In this document: positions 25,730 to 34,642 of the stretch, piece by piece | Numbering within the stretch: the first letter of the stretch is position 1 | How the letters are laid out: each line of letters begins with the position of its first letter | NCBI GenBank assembly: GCA_001507425.1 | Contig: LMAJ01000016.1 | Span: forward strand, 124,001 to 188,000 | Origin: Flavobacteriaceae bacterium CRH | Lineage (GTDB): Bacteria > Bacteroidota > Bacteroidia > Flavobacteriales > Flavobacteriaceae | DNA: 64,000 nucleotides | Direction of reading: 5' to 3' | Notes under the pieces: model-generated | Database searches by the model: none | What the model saw: only the letters and a program-made list of their open reading frames with translations | What the model was told of the DNA's origin: nothing | Made by a program: the position numbers and the translations under genes

Positions 25730-27946
25730 TTATTGAAGTGAGAATCCCACTTTAGATTTTATATCTGTCGAAGATGCTCCAACGATCGCTTCAAAAGCGC
25801 CCGGTTCAGCAACCCAGTCGTGTTTTTTGTCATCAAAATAGCTCAATGCTGTTTTGTCTACGGTAAAAGTTACTGTTTTTTCTTCTCCCGCTTTAAGCGA
25901 AATTTTATCAAACCCTTTCAATTCTTTTATCGGACGTGGCAATGAAGATTTTAAATCAGAAATATAAAGCTGAACCACTTCTGAACCTTCACGAGTTCCT
26001 GTATTTTTTACTTTTACAGAAAACGTGATTTTATCTCCTGCCGCCATTTGTTTTTTATCTGCCGTTACCGCTCCGTATGCAAAAGTCGTGTAGCTTAAAC
26101 CGTGACCAAAAGAAAATAATGGTTTTGCTTTTTGTTTATCTGCATAGCGGTATCCTACAAAAATGCTTTCTTTATAGTTAACTTCATCTCCACCAGGAAA
26201 TTCGCCCAAAGCATGCGCTCCGTTATCAGATAATTTTACTGGGAAAGTAAATGTCAATTTTCCGGACGGATTCACATCTCCAACTAAAACTGCAGCCAAA
26301 GCATTTCCTGCCTCTGTACCTAAAAACCAACCTTGTACAATTCCCGGAACTTCTTTTACCCACGGCATTGCCACGGCATTTCCTGAGATATTTACAAAAA
26401 CTATATTTTTATTTACTTTCGCCAATTCACTGATTAATTTATCCTGATTGTACGGAAGTCCTAATTCTTTACGGTCATGTCCTTCATCATCCTGATTTGG
26501 GCTTTTGTTTAATCCTCCAATAAAAAGCACAATATCAGCATCTTTAGCTACTTTCAAAGCTTCAGCCGTTAATTCAGCAGGAGAACGTTTTTCTTCTAAA
26601 CTTACTTTTGCAATAACGCCGTTATAATTGCTTGTAGGATCTCCTACATAACCGCGAGCGTAAACGATTTCAGCCTGATTACCAATTCTTTTCTTTAATC
26701 CTTCAAGCGGTGTAATTTCGTATCTTGCTTTCAATGAAGAACTTCCTCCACCAACAGTCATCATTTTAATAGCATTTTCTCCAATTACAGCAATCTTCTT
26801 CGTTTTAGAAAGATTAATTGGCAAAATGTTGTTATTGTTTTGAAGCAATACAATTCCTTCTTCGGCAATTTTTAAACCAGCATCAGCGTGTTCTTTTGTT
26901 CCGAAAGATCCGAAAGGACGATTTTTATCCATTGTTGTTAAGAAAGCTAAACGTAAAATACGACGTACTTTTTCATCTAATTCCTTAGTTCCAATTTCGC
27001 CTTTTCTAATCATTTCTGAATATGGTTTGGCCAAATAATAGTTGTCATACGCATTACTTGTTCCCCATGTAAGTCCGTTTGTCCATGAACCAAATTCCAT
27101 ATCCAAACCGTTATGAATCGCTTGTTTGGTATCATTAACACCGCCCCAATCTGAAACTACAACGCCTTTAAAACCCCATTCTCCACGAAGGATATGATTT
27201 AACAAAAACTCATTATGGCAGCATTGTTGTCCTTTATATTTATTGTATGAACCCATAATCGCCCACGCATCGCCTTCCTGAACAGCAGCTTTAAATGCCG
27301 GTAAATAAATCTCGTACAACGCACGATCATCAACAACAACGTTTACGCTATTTCGATTCGTTTCCTGATTGTTTAACGCAAAATGTTTCACACAGGCAGC
27401 AACTCCATTCGATTGAACTCCTTTAATATAAGGAACGACCATTTTTGAAGTCAAAAACGGATCTTCTCCCATATATTCGAAATTACGACCGTTTAATGGC
27501 GTTCTGTAAATATTAACTCCAGGTCCTAATAATACGTTTTTGTTGCGGTAACGTGCTTCTTCACCAATTGATTTTCCGTATAAATTAGCTAATTCTTTAT
27601 TCCATGTTGCAGAAAGTGCCGTCAAGGCCGGAAATGCAATACAAGAATCGTTTGTCCAGCCCGCCTGGTCCCATTCGTCCCATTTTACTTCAGTACGAAT
27701 TCCGTGAGGTCCGTCGGTCATCCAGTTTTCAGGAATTCCAAGACGTTGTACGCCCGGCGAACTAAATTTTGACTGCGCATGAATCATCGCAATTTTTTCA
27801 GCAGTTGTCATTTTAGAAAGTGCATCTTCTACACGCTCATTAATTGGCTTTTTATCATCAAGATAAACCGGAACTTTATTTTGTGCATTCAAACCGAATG
27901 AACTCAATAAAACTAAAACAAGAATTGTTTTAACGTTTTTAAACAT
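25730..27946 (-). CDS. GH3 beta-glucosidase, secreted
   Basis: A 738-aa enzyme with a signal peptide (about residues 1-21, GLNAQ). The GH3 N-terminal barrel has NIYRTPLNGRNFEYMGEDP, CVKHFALNNQETNR and the nucleophile Asp266 in VVVSDWGGVND. The second domain (about 345-590) and a fibronectin-III-like C-terminus (about 640-735) follow. The general acid was not placed with certainty. Cleaves terminal beta-linked glucose or xylose. Upstream lies a -7 box overlapping an inverted repeat. It is in the same strand block as the DUF6377 regulator upstream. Confidence 0.93.
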   Translation of the reverse strand: MFKNVKTILVLVLLSSFGLNAQNKVPVYLDDKKPINERVEDALSKMTTAEKIAMIHAQSKFSSPGVQRLGIPENWMTDGPHGIRTEVKWDEWDQAGWTNDSCIAFPALTALSATWNKELANLYGKSIGEEARYRNKNVLLGPGVNIYRTPLNGRNFEYMGEDPFLTSKMVVPYIKGVQSNGVAACVKHFALNNQETNRNSVNVVVDDRALYEIYLPAFKAAVQEGDAWAIMGSYNKYKGQQCCHNEFLLNHILRGEWGFKGVVVSDWGGVNDTKQAIHNGLDMEFGSWTNGLTWGTSNAYDNYYLAKPYSEMIRKGEIGTKELDEKVRRILRLAFLTTMDKNRPFGSFGTKEHADAGLKIAEEGIVLLQNNNNILPINLSKTKKIAVIGENAIKMMTVGGGSSSLKARYEITPLEGLKKRIGNQAEIVYARGYVGDPTSNYNGVIAKVSLEEKRSPAELTAEALKVAKDADIVLFIGGLNKSPNQDDEGHDRKELGLPYNQDKLISELAKVNKNIVFVNISGNAVAMPWVKEVPGIVQGWFLGTEAGNALAAVLVGDVNPSGKLTFTFPVKLSDNGAHALGEFPGGDEVNYKESIFVGYRYADKQKAKPLFSFGHGLSYTTFAYGAVTADKKQMAAGDKITFSVKVKNTGTREGSEVVQLYISDLKSSLPRPIKELKGFDKISLKAGEEKTVTFTVDKTALSYFDDKKHDWVAEPGAFEAIVGASSTDIKSKVGFSLQ

Positions 27947-27983
27947 AACTATAAATTTATTAAAGCATTGATTTTATATCAAA

Positions 27984-28003
27984 GTACTTGAAGTCAAAAG
28001 TAC
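27984..28003 (-). promoter_or_regulatory. -7 box with overlapping inverted repeat upstream of GH3
   Basis: On the minus strand TACTTTTG (28002 down to 27995) matches TAnnTTTG, 48 nt upstream of the GH3 start. GTACTT (27984-27989) and AAGTAC (27998-28003) form an inverted repeat with an 8-bp spacer that covers this box. A regulator bound here would block RNA polymerase. The -33 box is not clear. Confidence 0.45.
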
Positions 28004-28152
28004 CTTATAATAATATTGTAAAGCTAAAACGTTATAGTATGCTTTGGATTTTTAAACGAAAAAAAGTAGTAAAATAAAAAATTAAAATATTGATTATCAA
28101 TTATTTAATTTAATTTTAAAGCTAAAAAAAGTAGTGAATTTAAAAATAATCG

Positions 28153-29796
28153 CTATACTTTCAAGGAAATTAAACCAATTTTCATGACCATTTCTTCTAA
28201 ATCATTTCTTGAAACTGCGGCTTTATTTCGAGCTCTTGTTCGATAATTATAAATTGTACTTAATGAGTAACGAAGAAAGGCTGCAATTTTTACACTGTCG
28301 GTAATTCCAAGTCGAATGAGGGCAAAAATGCGAAGTTCTGTATTTAATAATTCACCTTGTTTTAAAACGATTTGCTCTTCTTTTATTAATAATTCATTAA
28401 AGTCTTTCACGAAAGTTGGATATAAATTCAAAAAGATAATATCGAAATTTTTATATAATTCTTCCAGTTCATTATCAACCAAAGTAGTCGATTTTAGCAT
28501 TTTATAAATTTCATCAAATTGTTTGGCTGTTGCTTTTTTGTTTAGAATAATGCGGTAATTTTCTAATTTATTGATGTAAGCTGAACAAAGATTAAAGAAA
28601 TGCGCAATATATTCCTCTTTTACGTGATTCGATTCTGATAATTGCGAATTACTTTCCTGTAATTGATTATTCGTTTTAGTAATATCTTTGTTTAATTCGG
28701 CTAATTTCTGGCTGGTTTCATAAAGTTCTCCACGAATTCTGGATACTTTTTTCATTTGTTTGTAAACGTAAATAACCGCTACAATTAAAAATAAAGAAAG
28801 CAAACTGATGCATAAAAGATACATCTGAAGCTCTGTTTTTCTTTTGGCTTCTTTTTCTAAATAAACGGTATTGATAATTGAATATACTTCTGACATTAAA
28901 AGCGTACGAAACTGAACATTGCAATAAAGTGCGTCTTCAATTGCCGATTGGGTTAATTTATAAGCCATATCGACATCGCCCACTTCATAAAAAACCAACG
29001 CTAATTCCTGAAGCGATGCATTGTCCTTATTGGCATTTTTGATATCTGCAGTTGCCGAAAGTGCGTAGTATTTTTTTCTTAATTCTAATTGATGTGTGTT
29101 TTCATAAATACTTCCTAAAAGATAGGTAATCATGGCATATTGCGGATTATCTTCTTTTGCGTTTTTCAATAAAGCCATTAATTGCTTTTGGGCATTGCCA
29201 AGTCTTTTTTTAGACATGCCCTGCTGAATTTTATTGATTTGATAATCTAACGTTGTTGGGTCCAAAACCGTTAATAATGAATCACGATACATTCTAATTT
29301 GGTGAACGTATTTTACATCATAACTGTTTGCAGCATAGTGCTCGAAGAATTCACGATAAGCAATATAATACGTTTGAAGTAATGCTTTAGACAATGTTTT
29401 CTTGTCAATACTTTTTAAAATTGCTTCAGATTCGCGGTATTTTCCTGACGAAGAATAAAGCGTTACCAATTGCAAATTGGCTAAATCTGATAAGGATTTG
29501 TTTTGAAGTTCTGCCGCAATTTTCAGGTTCTTTTTTACATAAAAAATAGCCGAATCTGAATTGAATTTCTGATATTCAGCATACAAAGTTTTGTTGTAAT
29601 TGTATTCCTGTTCTTTCGTTAAATCTGCCGATTTTATTTTTTTGAAGTTTAAAATGCGTTCTTCTTTTAATTGAACGTAACGCTGTTTATTTTTTAATGC
29701 GTCGTTGAGCTTATCCAGAATAGTATCTGTACCATCCGATGCGTAAACAGGAAATCCAATCAGAATAATTAAAAGAAACAGAAATGAATTTTTCAA
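28153..29796 (-). CDS. DUF6377 membrane-anchored regulator
   Basis: A 547-aa protein with a signal peptide (residues 1-19), TPR-like helices facing the periplasm (about 30-320), one membrane segment (about 325-345), a coiled coil (350-392) and a C-terminal HTH-like part. The last is LRIFALIRLGITDSVKIAAF followed by LRYSLSTIYNYRTRARNKA. Such proteins sit next to glycan-use operons in Bacteroidetes, where a periplasmic sugar sensor directly drives gene expression. The start is TTG at 29796; no ATG fits. It likely controls the downstream GH3 (25730), possibly also the genes to 39221. Confidence 0.82.
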   Translation of the reverse strand: MKNSFLFLLIILIGFPVYASDGTDTILDKLNDALKNKQRYVQLKEERILNFKKIKSADLTKEQEYNYNKTLYAEYQKFNSDSAIFYVKKNLKIAAELQNKSLSDLANLQLVTLYSSSGKYRESEAILKSIDKKTLSKALLQTYYIAYREFFEHYAANSYDVKYVHQIRMYRDSLLTVLDPTTLDYQINKIQQGMSKKRLGNAQKQLMALLKNAKEDNPQYAMITYLLGSIYENTHQLELRKKYYALSATADIKNANKDNASLQELALVFYEVGDVDMAYKLTQSAIEDALYCNVQFRTLLMSEVYSIINTVYLEKEAKRKTELQMYLLCISLLSLFLIVAVIYVYKQMKKVSRIRGELYETSQKLAELNKDITKTNNQLQESNSQLSESNHVKEEYIAHFFNLCSAYINKLENYRIILNKKATAKQFDEIYKMLKSTTLVDNELEELYKNFDIIFLNLYPTFVKDFNELLIKEEQIVLKQGELLNTELRIFALIRLGITDSVKIAAFLRYSLSTIYNYRTRARNKAAVSRNDLEEMVMKIGLISLKV

Positions 29797-29821
29797 ACTA
29801 CTTAAGAATAAATGAGACTTA

Positions 29822-29829
29822 CAAATATA
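29822..29829 (-). promoter_or_regulatory. -7 box of the DUF6377 gene
   Basis: On the minus strand the sequence reads TATATTTG, 25 nt before the start at 29796, in support of the TTG start. No clear -33 box. Confidence 0.4.
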
Positions 29830-29903
29830 TGAAAGTGTAAATATAAATGTGAATTATTTATGATTTCGTAAATTTCACAAAACATAAATTATTTTTTTTA
29901 AAA

Positions 29904-30036
29904 CATACAAACATAGATTTACTGATTTTAAAAAGGCGTTTCACTTGATTTAGATACACATAGCTATGTGAAGAAAACTTGTTTCCTTGAAAATATTCTT
30001 TTTACAAGTAAAATAAAAATATGTTTCTATGTGTTA
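29904..30036. repeat. ACACATAG/CTATGTG intergenic repeat, copy 1
   Basis: This 305-bp gap holds scattered ACATAG, CACATAGCTATGTG and CTATGTGTTAAA elements, with AGGCGTTTCACTT between. Similar order appears at 33096-33243 and 46748-46883. Arms pair with each other in each copy. No gene was seen in the gap. Confidence 0.65.
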
Positions 30037-30061
30037 AAGATTTTTTCACCAATAAGATTTA

Positions 30062-30069
30062 TAATTTTG
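30062..30069 (+). promoter_or_regulatory. -7 box of the CHMI-like gene
   Basis: TAATTTTG matches TAnnTTTG and lies 32 nt before the ATG at 30102. No TTG at the -33 spacing was found. Confidence 0.4.
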
Positions 30070-30101
30070 TATGAATTGAATATCCAACCTAATTATAAAT
30101 T

Positions 30102-30446
30102 ATGCCAAATTTTATTATTGATTGTTCTGAGAATGTAATCCGCTTAAAATCTGCTGATGAAATAATGAAAGAAGTTTTTGATTCTGCTTTAGAAACAGAT
30201 CTTTTTACGGCTTCTGAAATTAAGGTTCGTATAAATCCTTTTTCGTATTATAATAACGGTAATTCCCTAGACGATTTTATTCATGTATTTGCCTATATCA
30301 TGGAAGGCAGAAATACAGAACAAAAAAACAAAATTTCGAAAGGAATTGTAACAAAACTAGCCAAAATTCTTCCCGAAGTTCCAGCCATTACTATTAATAT
30401 AATGGACTTTGAAAAGGCCACTTATTTTAATAAAAACATGATTTAA
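30102..30446 (+). CDS. 5-carboxymethyl-2-hydroxymuconate isomerase-like protein
   Basis: A 114-aa tautomerase-superfamily protein of the CHMI group. It starts MPNFIIDCSENV, keeping the catalytic Pro immediately after the initiator Met. It has EIKVRINPFSYYNNGNSLDD and the helix GRNTEQKNKISKGIVTKL that match CHMI. The family acts as a trimer in homoprotocatechuate degradation; no other genes of that pathway lie nearby, so the actual substrate is unclear. It is alone on the plus strand between the glycan genes. Confidence 0.82.
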   Translation: MPNFIIDCSENVIRLKSADEIMKEVFDSALETDLFTASEIKVRINPFSYYNNGNSLDDFIHVFAYIMEGRNTEQKNKISKGIVTKLAKILPEVPAITINIMDFEKATYFNKNMI

Positions 30447-30597
30447 AATGTCTTTTATTTTTGTTTTGATATATCAAAAATAATCACAATTACAATTTGT
30501 TATAAAAAAAATGATTCCACTTATCCATTCTGTTGAATTTTTAAGTGAAACCATTTTGCAAAACAATTTATCTAACCAAAAATAAATTAAAACATAA

Positions 30598-33048
30598 TTA
30601 AGGCTTAAGCTCAGTAAACTTGGTATCTAATTCAAAAGATTTTTTTATTTTTTCAACCGTAATTTCTTTTGCTACTGTAAACTCCGCCACTTTTTTAATG
30701 TTTTCAGATGAAGCTCCTACCAAAACTTTATAAGTTCCCGCTTCTGCAATCCAGGCGCTTTTATTTTCTAAAAACGAAGCCAGATCTTTTGGAGATAAAG
30801 TCAGTTTTAACGTTTCGCTTTCTCCCGGTTTTAACTCTTTTGTTTTTCCAAAAGCTTTTAATTCTTCTTTTGGTTTATCAATAGATTTTGCTGGCGCAGA
30901 AAGATAAACCTGTACCACTTCTTTACCAGAGACTTTTCCTGTATTTTTCACCGTAACACTAACCGTTAATTTATCAGTGAATGTTGGCGAACTCAATTTT
31001 ACATCAGTATAATCAAATGACGTATAAGAACTTCCGAAACCAAATTCGTAAGATGGTTTTACATTGAATGTATTATAATAACGGTATCCAACATAAACGC
31101 CTTCTTCATAAGTCACTTCTTTTGGATTATTAGCCGGAATTCCAGGGAAATTTTTAGCCGAAGGTGTATCAGAATATTTCACAGGGAAAGTCATTGTAAG
31201 TTTTCCTGACGGATTTATTTTTCCAGAAACTACATCTGCAACAGAATGTCCGCCTTCCTGGCCCGGCTGCCACGCTAATAAAATAGCATCTACTTTATCT
31301 TTCCACGATGCCGTTTCGATTACGCCACCAATATTTAAAATAACAACTACTTTTTTCCCTTTTGCATGAAAAGCTTTTGAGATTTTATCTAACATTTCAA
31401 TCTCTTCATTTGCCATATTGAAATCATTGTCAACAACTCTGTCTCCGCCTTCTCCGGAATTTCTTCCTAAAGTCACAAACGCAATTTCAGAACTTGCTGC
31501 TTTCTTAGCAATAAAAGCATCGTCCATTTTCAATTCCGGAAGTCTTTCAGGCAAAGCCAAAATTCCTCTTGCTTTTCTTCTTTCTTTTTCAGCAACCACT
31601 TCTTTTTCAGCGTGCGGTGTGTACAAATCAGCCAATTCTTTGTCTAATTTATAACCTGCGGCCGTTAATCCTTCTAAAAGAGAAACGGTGTGTTTGTTAT
31701 TCACGCTTCCGCTTCCCGTTCCGCCCGTAATCCATGCATAAGAAGTAACCCCAAATACCGAAACTTCTTTTTGTTTGTCAGCAAATGGCAATGCATTATT
31801 GGTGTTTTTAAGCAAAACCATTCCTTCTGCTGCCGCTTTTCTTGTTACTTCAGCATTTTTAGTTAAGTTTGGTTTATCGCTATATTTGTATTTTGCGAAA
31901 GTTGGCGTGCGGAAAATGTATTCTAAAATTCTTTTCGCGTTTGTATTCGCTACTTCCTGAGATAATTTGCCTGAATCTAATGCTTCTATCAATGCTTTTT
32001 TCTGAACCGGAATACCTGGCATTAAAAGATCATTTCCGGCAATCATTTGTTTAACAACATCAGAATTTGAACCATCTTTTATAGATTCAAAACCCGGAAA
32101 ACCGCCAAACCAATCGGTCATTACAATGCCTTTAAAACCCCATTCGTTTCTCAAAACCTCCGTTAGCAAATCTTTTCTGGCAGATGTATATTCGCCATTC
32201 AGTTTGTTATAAGAAGACATTATCGTCCACGGTTGCGATTCTTTAACCGTGATTTCAAAACCTTTTAAATACAATTCTCTAATGGCTCTTTCAGAAACGT
32301 GTGCATTGATTGTTAAACGGTTTGTTTCTTCATTATTCACTGCAAAGTGTTTGATTGAAGTTCCTACGCCTTGCGACTGAATTCCGTTTACAATTGCTGC
32401 TGCCGTTTTTCCGGAAATCAACGGATCTTCAGAATAATATTCGAAATTCCTTCCATTCAAAGGATTTCTGTGGATGTTTAAAGCCGGCGCTAATAAAACG
32501 TCAACACCATATTCTTTCACTTCATTTCCCATTGCTTTTCCAACCTCTTCTAAAAGTGCTTTATTCCAGGTCGAAGCTAAAGCTGTTCCTACCGGAAATG
32601 CCGTTGCATAATAGGTTTTGGTATCATTATCTCGTGTTGGCTGAATTCTTAAACCAGCAGGTCCATCGGCTACAACAGTTGCAGGAATCCCGAATCGCTC
32701 AAAAGCCGCAGTTCCTCCTGCAGCTCCGGGAACCAAACCTTGTTTCGAATCTCCAACAGGACCTGTCAACACTTCAATTCCGGGCATTCCGGTTCCGATA
32801 AGCAATTCTGCTTTTTCTGCGTTCGTCATTTCTTTGATGATCGCATCAATTCTTTCATTAACAGAAAGACGAGTATCTTCCCAACGGTCTAATTTTCCGT
32901 TTTTGTTAAGATCCGCAAACGTAAATCCTTTAATAGTAAGAATTGGCGGATTCGTTTCATCATTTGGAATGGTGTTCCATGATAAATTAGAAAGTACTAA
33001 CGCCGTCAAAAGCGTTATTTTTCCTGTTTTTATAATTGTTTTTTTCAT
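30598..33048 (-). CDS. GH3 glycosidase, secreted
   Basis: An 816-aa GH3 enzyme with an N-terminal hydrophobic signal (about residues 10-25). An EF-hand-like Ca-binding stretch FADLNKNGKLDRWEDTRLS (45-62) precedes the catalytic barrel. Marker motifs are NIHRNPLNGRNFEYYSEDP, SIKHFAVNNEETNR and the nucleophile Asp312 in IVMTDWFGG. A second domain and a fibronectin-III-like C-terminus follow. The product probably removes beta-linked glucose from oligosaccharides. It comes after the alpha/beta hydrolase gene on the same strand with a 219-bp repeat-rich gap. Confidence 0.93.
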   Translation of the reverse strand: MKKTIIKTGKITLLTALVLSNLSWNTIPNDETNPPILTIKGFTFADLNKNGKLDRWEDTRLSVNERIDAIIKEMTNAEKAELLIGTGMPGIEVLTGPVGDSKQGLVPGAAGGTAAFERFGIPATVVADGPAGLRIQPTRDNDTKTYYATAFPVGTALASTWNKALLEEVGKAMGNEVKEYGVDVLLAPALNIHRNPLNGRNFEYYSEDPLISGKTAAAIVNGIQSQGVGTSIKHFAVNNEETNRLTINAHVSERAIRELYLKGFEITVKESQPWTIMSSYNKLNGEYTSARKDLLTEVLRNEWGFKGIVMTDWFGGFPGFESIKDGSNSDVVKQMIAGNDLLMPGIPVQKKALIEALDSGKLSQEVANTNAKRILEYIFRTPTFAKYKYSDKPNLTKNAEVTRKAAAEGMVLLKNTNNALPFADKQKEVSVFGVTSYAWITGGTGSGSVNNKHTVSLLEGLTAAGYKLDKELADLYTPHAEKEVVAEKERRKARGILALPERLPELKMDDAFIAKKAASSEIAFVTLGRNSGEGGDRVVDNDFNMANEEIEMLDKISKAFHAKGKKVVVILNIGGVIETASWKDKVDAILLAWQPGQEGGHSVADVVSGKINPSGKLTMTFPVKYSDTPSAKNFPGIPANNPKEVTYEEGVYVGYRYYNTFNVKPSYEFGFGSSYTSFDYTDVKLSSPTFTDKLTVSVTVKNTGKVSGKEVVQVYLSAPAKSIDKPKEELKAFGKTKELKPGESETLKLTLSPKDLASFLENKSAWIAEAGTYKVLVGASSENIKKVAEFTVAKEITVEKIKKSFELDTKFTELKP

Positions 33049-33095
33049 AATATAGATAGTTTAAAATAGTCTCTAATCCATTCACTGTAATTATT

Positions 33096-33243
33096 TTAAC
33101 ACATAGACACATAGCTCTTTGTAATGTACATGAAGGCGTTTCACTTTTTTAAATGGCACATAGCTTAGTTTTCTATGTGAAAAGAAATGAGTTTCTTTTT
33201 TGCGCTCTTTTTTAGTTTATATTCTATGTTTCTATGTGTTAAA
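33096..33243. repeat. ACACATAG/CTATGTG intergenic repeat, copy 2
   Basis: TTAACACATAGACACATAG at the left end pairs with CTATGTTTCTATGTGTTAA at the right. Between them lie GAAGGCGTTTCACTT and TGGCACATAG, as in the copies at 29904 and 46748. Confidence 0.75.
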
Positions 33244-33267
33244 TTATTCTTTATGATTTATTTTTTA

Positions 33268-34155
33268 TTAATTTAAAAATCCTTGTAACGTAAGCCATTC
33301 TTCAAAGCGTGTTTCCCAGGAATCTACAGGTAAATTTTGTTTTCCGGTTCCAAAACCATGTCCGCCTTTTGAGTACATATGAAGTTCAACGCTTTGTCCT
33401 GCTTCTAACCATTTGTTATACATTTGAATACTTCTTGGTGCCAATTTTAATTGGTCATCACTTGCTGCACACAAAAACATTGGAATCTTTTTCTCCGGAG
33501 TTGCAACCGTTAAAAGTTCAGGTCTTGGGCCTCCGTAAATATTAGCTACAAAATCCGGTAACTGATCGGCTGTATTTTCAAGAACCGTTTCCATTGCAAC
33601 CGTGCTTCCTGCAGAAAATCCAATGATTCCGACTTTCTTTACGTCGATTCCGTATTTTGAGGCATTATCACGAACATATTGTAGAGCGTTTTTTCCGTCT
33701 TGTGCCGCTAATTTTATTGTAGCTAATGAGTTTTTTTCGAAAGCCGCTCTATCTTTCAGTTTCTCCATCATTTCTCTTGCCGGATCATTGGTTTCGGTTT
33801 TGTTTAAACGGTATTTTAAAACAAAAGCCGTGATTCCTTTTTTGCTTAAGATTTCAGCCAATTCTTTCCCTTCTCTGTTAATCGACAAACTCTGGAAACC
33901 TCCGCCGGGAGCGATAACAATTGCCGTCCCTGTATTCTTTACTCCTTTCGGAACCTGATAAACCAACAACGACGGATCTGTAACATTATAAACTACTTCT
34001 GTCTTAAAAAGATCCGAATACATTTGGGCTTCTTTTTGTGTCCAGTTTTCAGATCCCGGTGCTTTGCCGGAGTATAATTTTATGGTTTCCTGTGCTTTTG
34101 CTGTTGTTGATGCAAGCATTAGAAAAGCAAAGAATAGTGTGATTTTATTTTTCAT
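33268..34155 (-). CDS. Alpha/beta hydrolase, secreted (acetylxylan esterase-like)
   Basis: A 295-aa enzyme with a signal peptide (about residues 1-21, TTAKAQ). The fold is the alpha/beta-hydrolase, with oxyanion motif IVIAPGGGFQSL and nucleophile Ser181 in IIGFSAGSTV. The likely acid is Asp233 or Asp234 in CAASDDQLKL, and the His is His266 in SKGGHGFGTG. It resembles BD-FAE/axe-like esterases that deacetylate xylan. Its place between two GH3 genes and a TonB receptor supports a role in removing acetyl groups from the imported glycan. Confidence 0.88.
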   Translation of the reverse strand: MKNKITLFFAFLMLASTTAKAQETIKLYSGKAPGSENWTQKEAQMYSDLFKTEVVYNVTDPSLLVYQVPKGVKNTGTAIVIAPGGGFQSLSINREGKELAEILSKKGITAFVLKYRLNKTETNDPAREMMEKLKDRAAFEKNSLATIKLAAQDGKNALQYVRDNASKYGIDVKKVGIIGFSAGSTVAMETVLENTADQLPDFVANIYGGPRPELLTVATPEKKIPMFLCAASDDQLKLAPRSIQMYNKWLEAGQSVELHMYSKGGHGFGTGKQNLPVDSWETRFEEWLTLQGFLN

Positions 34156-34178
34156 GTGTTTGTTGTTTTATTGTTTTT

Positions 34179-34276
34179 GTTATCCTGAGAAACGAAGGAT
34201 CCCACTAGAAACTCCGTACAGTAATTCGCTAATCTTTGTCGAGTCTCGTGTGTGATCCTTCGTTCCTCAGGATGAC
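34179..34276. repeat. Long inverted repeat, family C, copy 1
   Basis: Left arm GTTATCCTGAGAAACGAAGG and right arm CCTTCGTTCCTCAGGATGAC pair over about 20 bp. The central part has ACTAGAAACTCC and CTAATCTTTGTCGAG. It is followed by GGGCTTCGACTTCGCTCAGC at 34299. Copies 1-3 recur at a period of 177-178 bp. Confidence 0.8.
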
Positions 34277-34355
34277 AAGATTGTGTTTACTTTGCTTGGG
34301 CTTCGACTTCGCTCAGCCTGACAATTATTCTCAATTTTCTATCAGGCGTATTTTT

Positions 34356-34452
34356 GTCATCCTGAGAAACGAAGGATCACACTAGAAACTCCATACAGTA
34401 ATTCGCCAATCTTTGTCGAGTCTCGTGTGATCCTTCGTTCCTCAGGATGACA
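34356..34452. repeat. Long inverted repeat, family C, copy 2
   Basis: The same unit with left arm GTCATCCTGAGAAACGAAGG and right arm CCTTCGTTCCTCAGGATGAC. The spacing to copies 1 and 3 is 177 and 178 bp, so this is a partial tandem array. The linking DNA between copies is nearly identical. Confidence 0.8.
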
Positions 34453-34533
34453 AGATTGTGTTTACTTTGCTTGGGCTTCGACTTCGCTCAGCCTGACAAT
34501 TATTCTCAATTTTCTTCTATCAGGCGTATTTTT

Positions 34534-34632
34534 GTTATCCTGAGGAACGAAGGATCGCACTAGAAACTCCGTACAGTAATTCGCCAATCTTTGTCGAATC
34601 TCGTTTGTGATCCTTCTTTCCTCAGGATGACA
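34534..34632. repeat. Long inverted repeat, family C, copy 3
   Basis: The third unit, ending 11 bp before the stop of the GH3 gene at 34643. The right arm has TCTTTCCTCAGG instead of TCGTTCCTCAGG. Confidence 0.75.
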
Positions 34633-34642
34633 TGCGCTGTGG

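Noticed and set aside
34179..34632. Possible insertion sequence or CRISPR
   Set aside because: No open frame for a transposase and no spacers; units are palindromic repeats at a 177-178 bp period.
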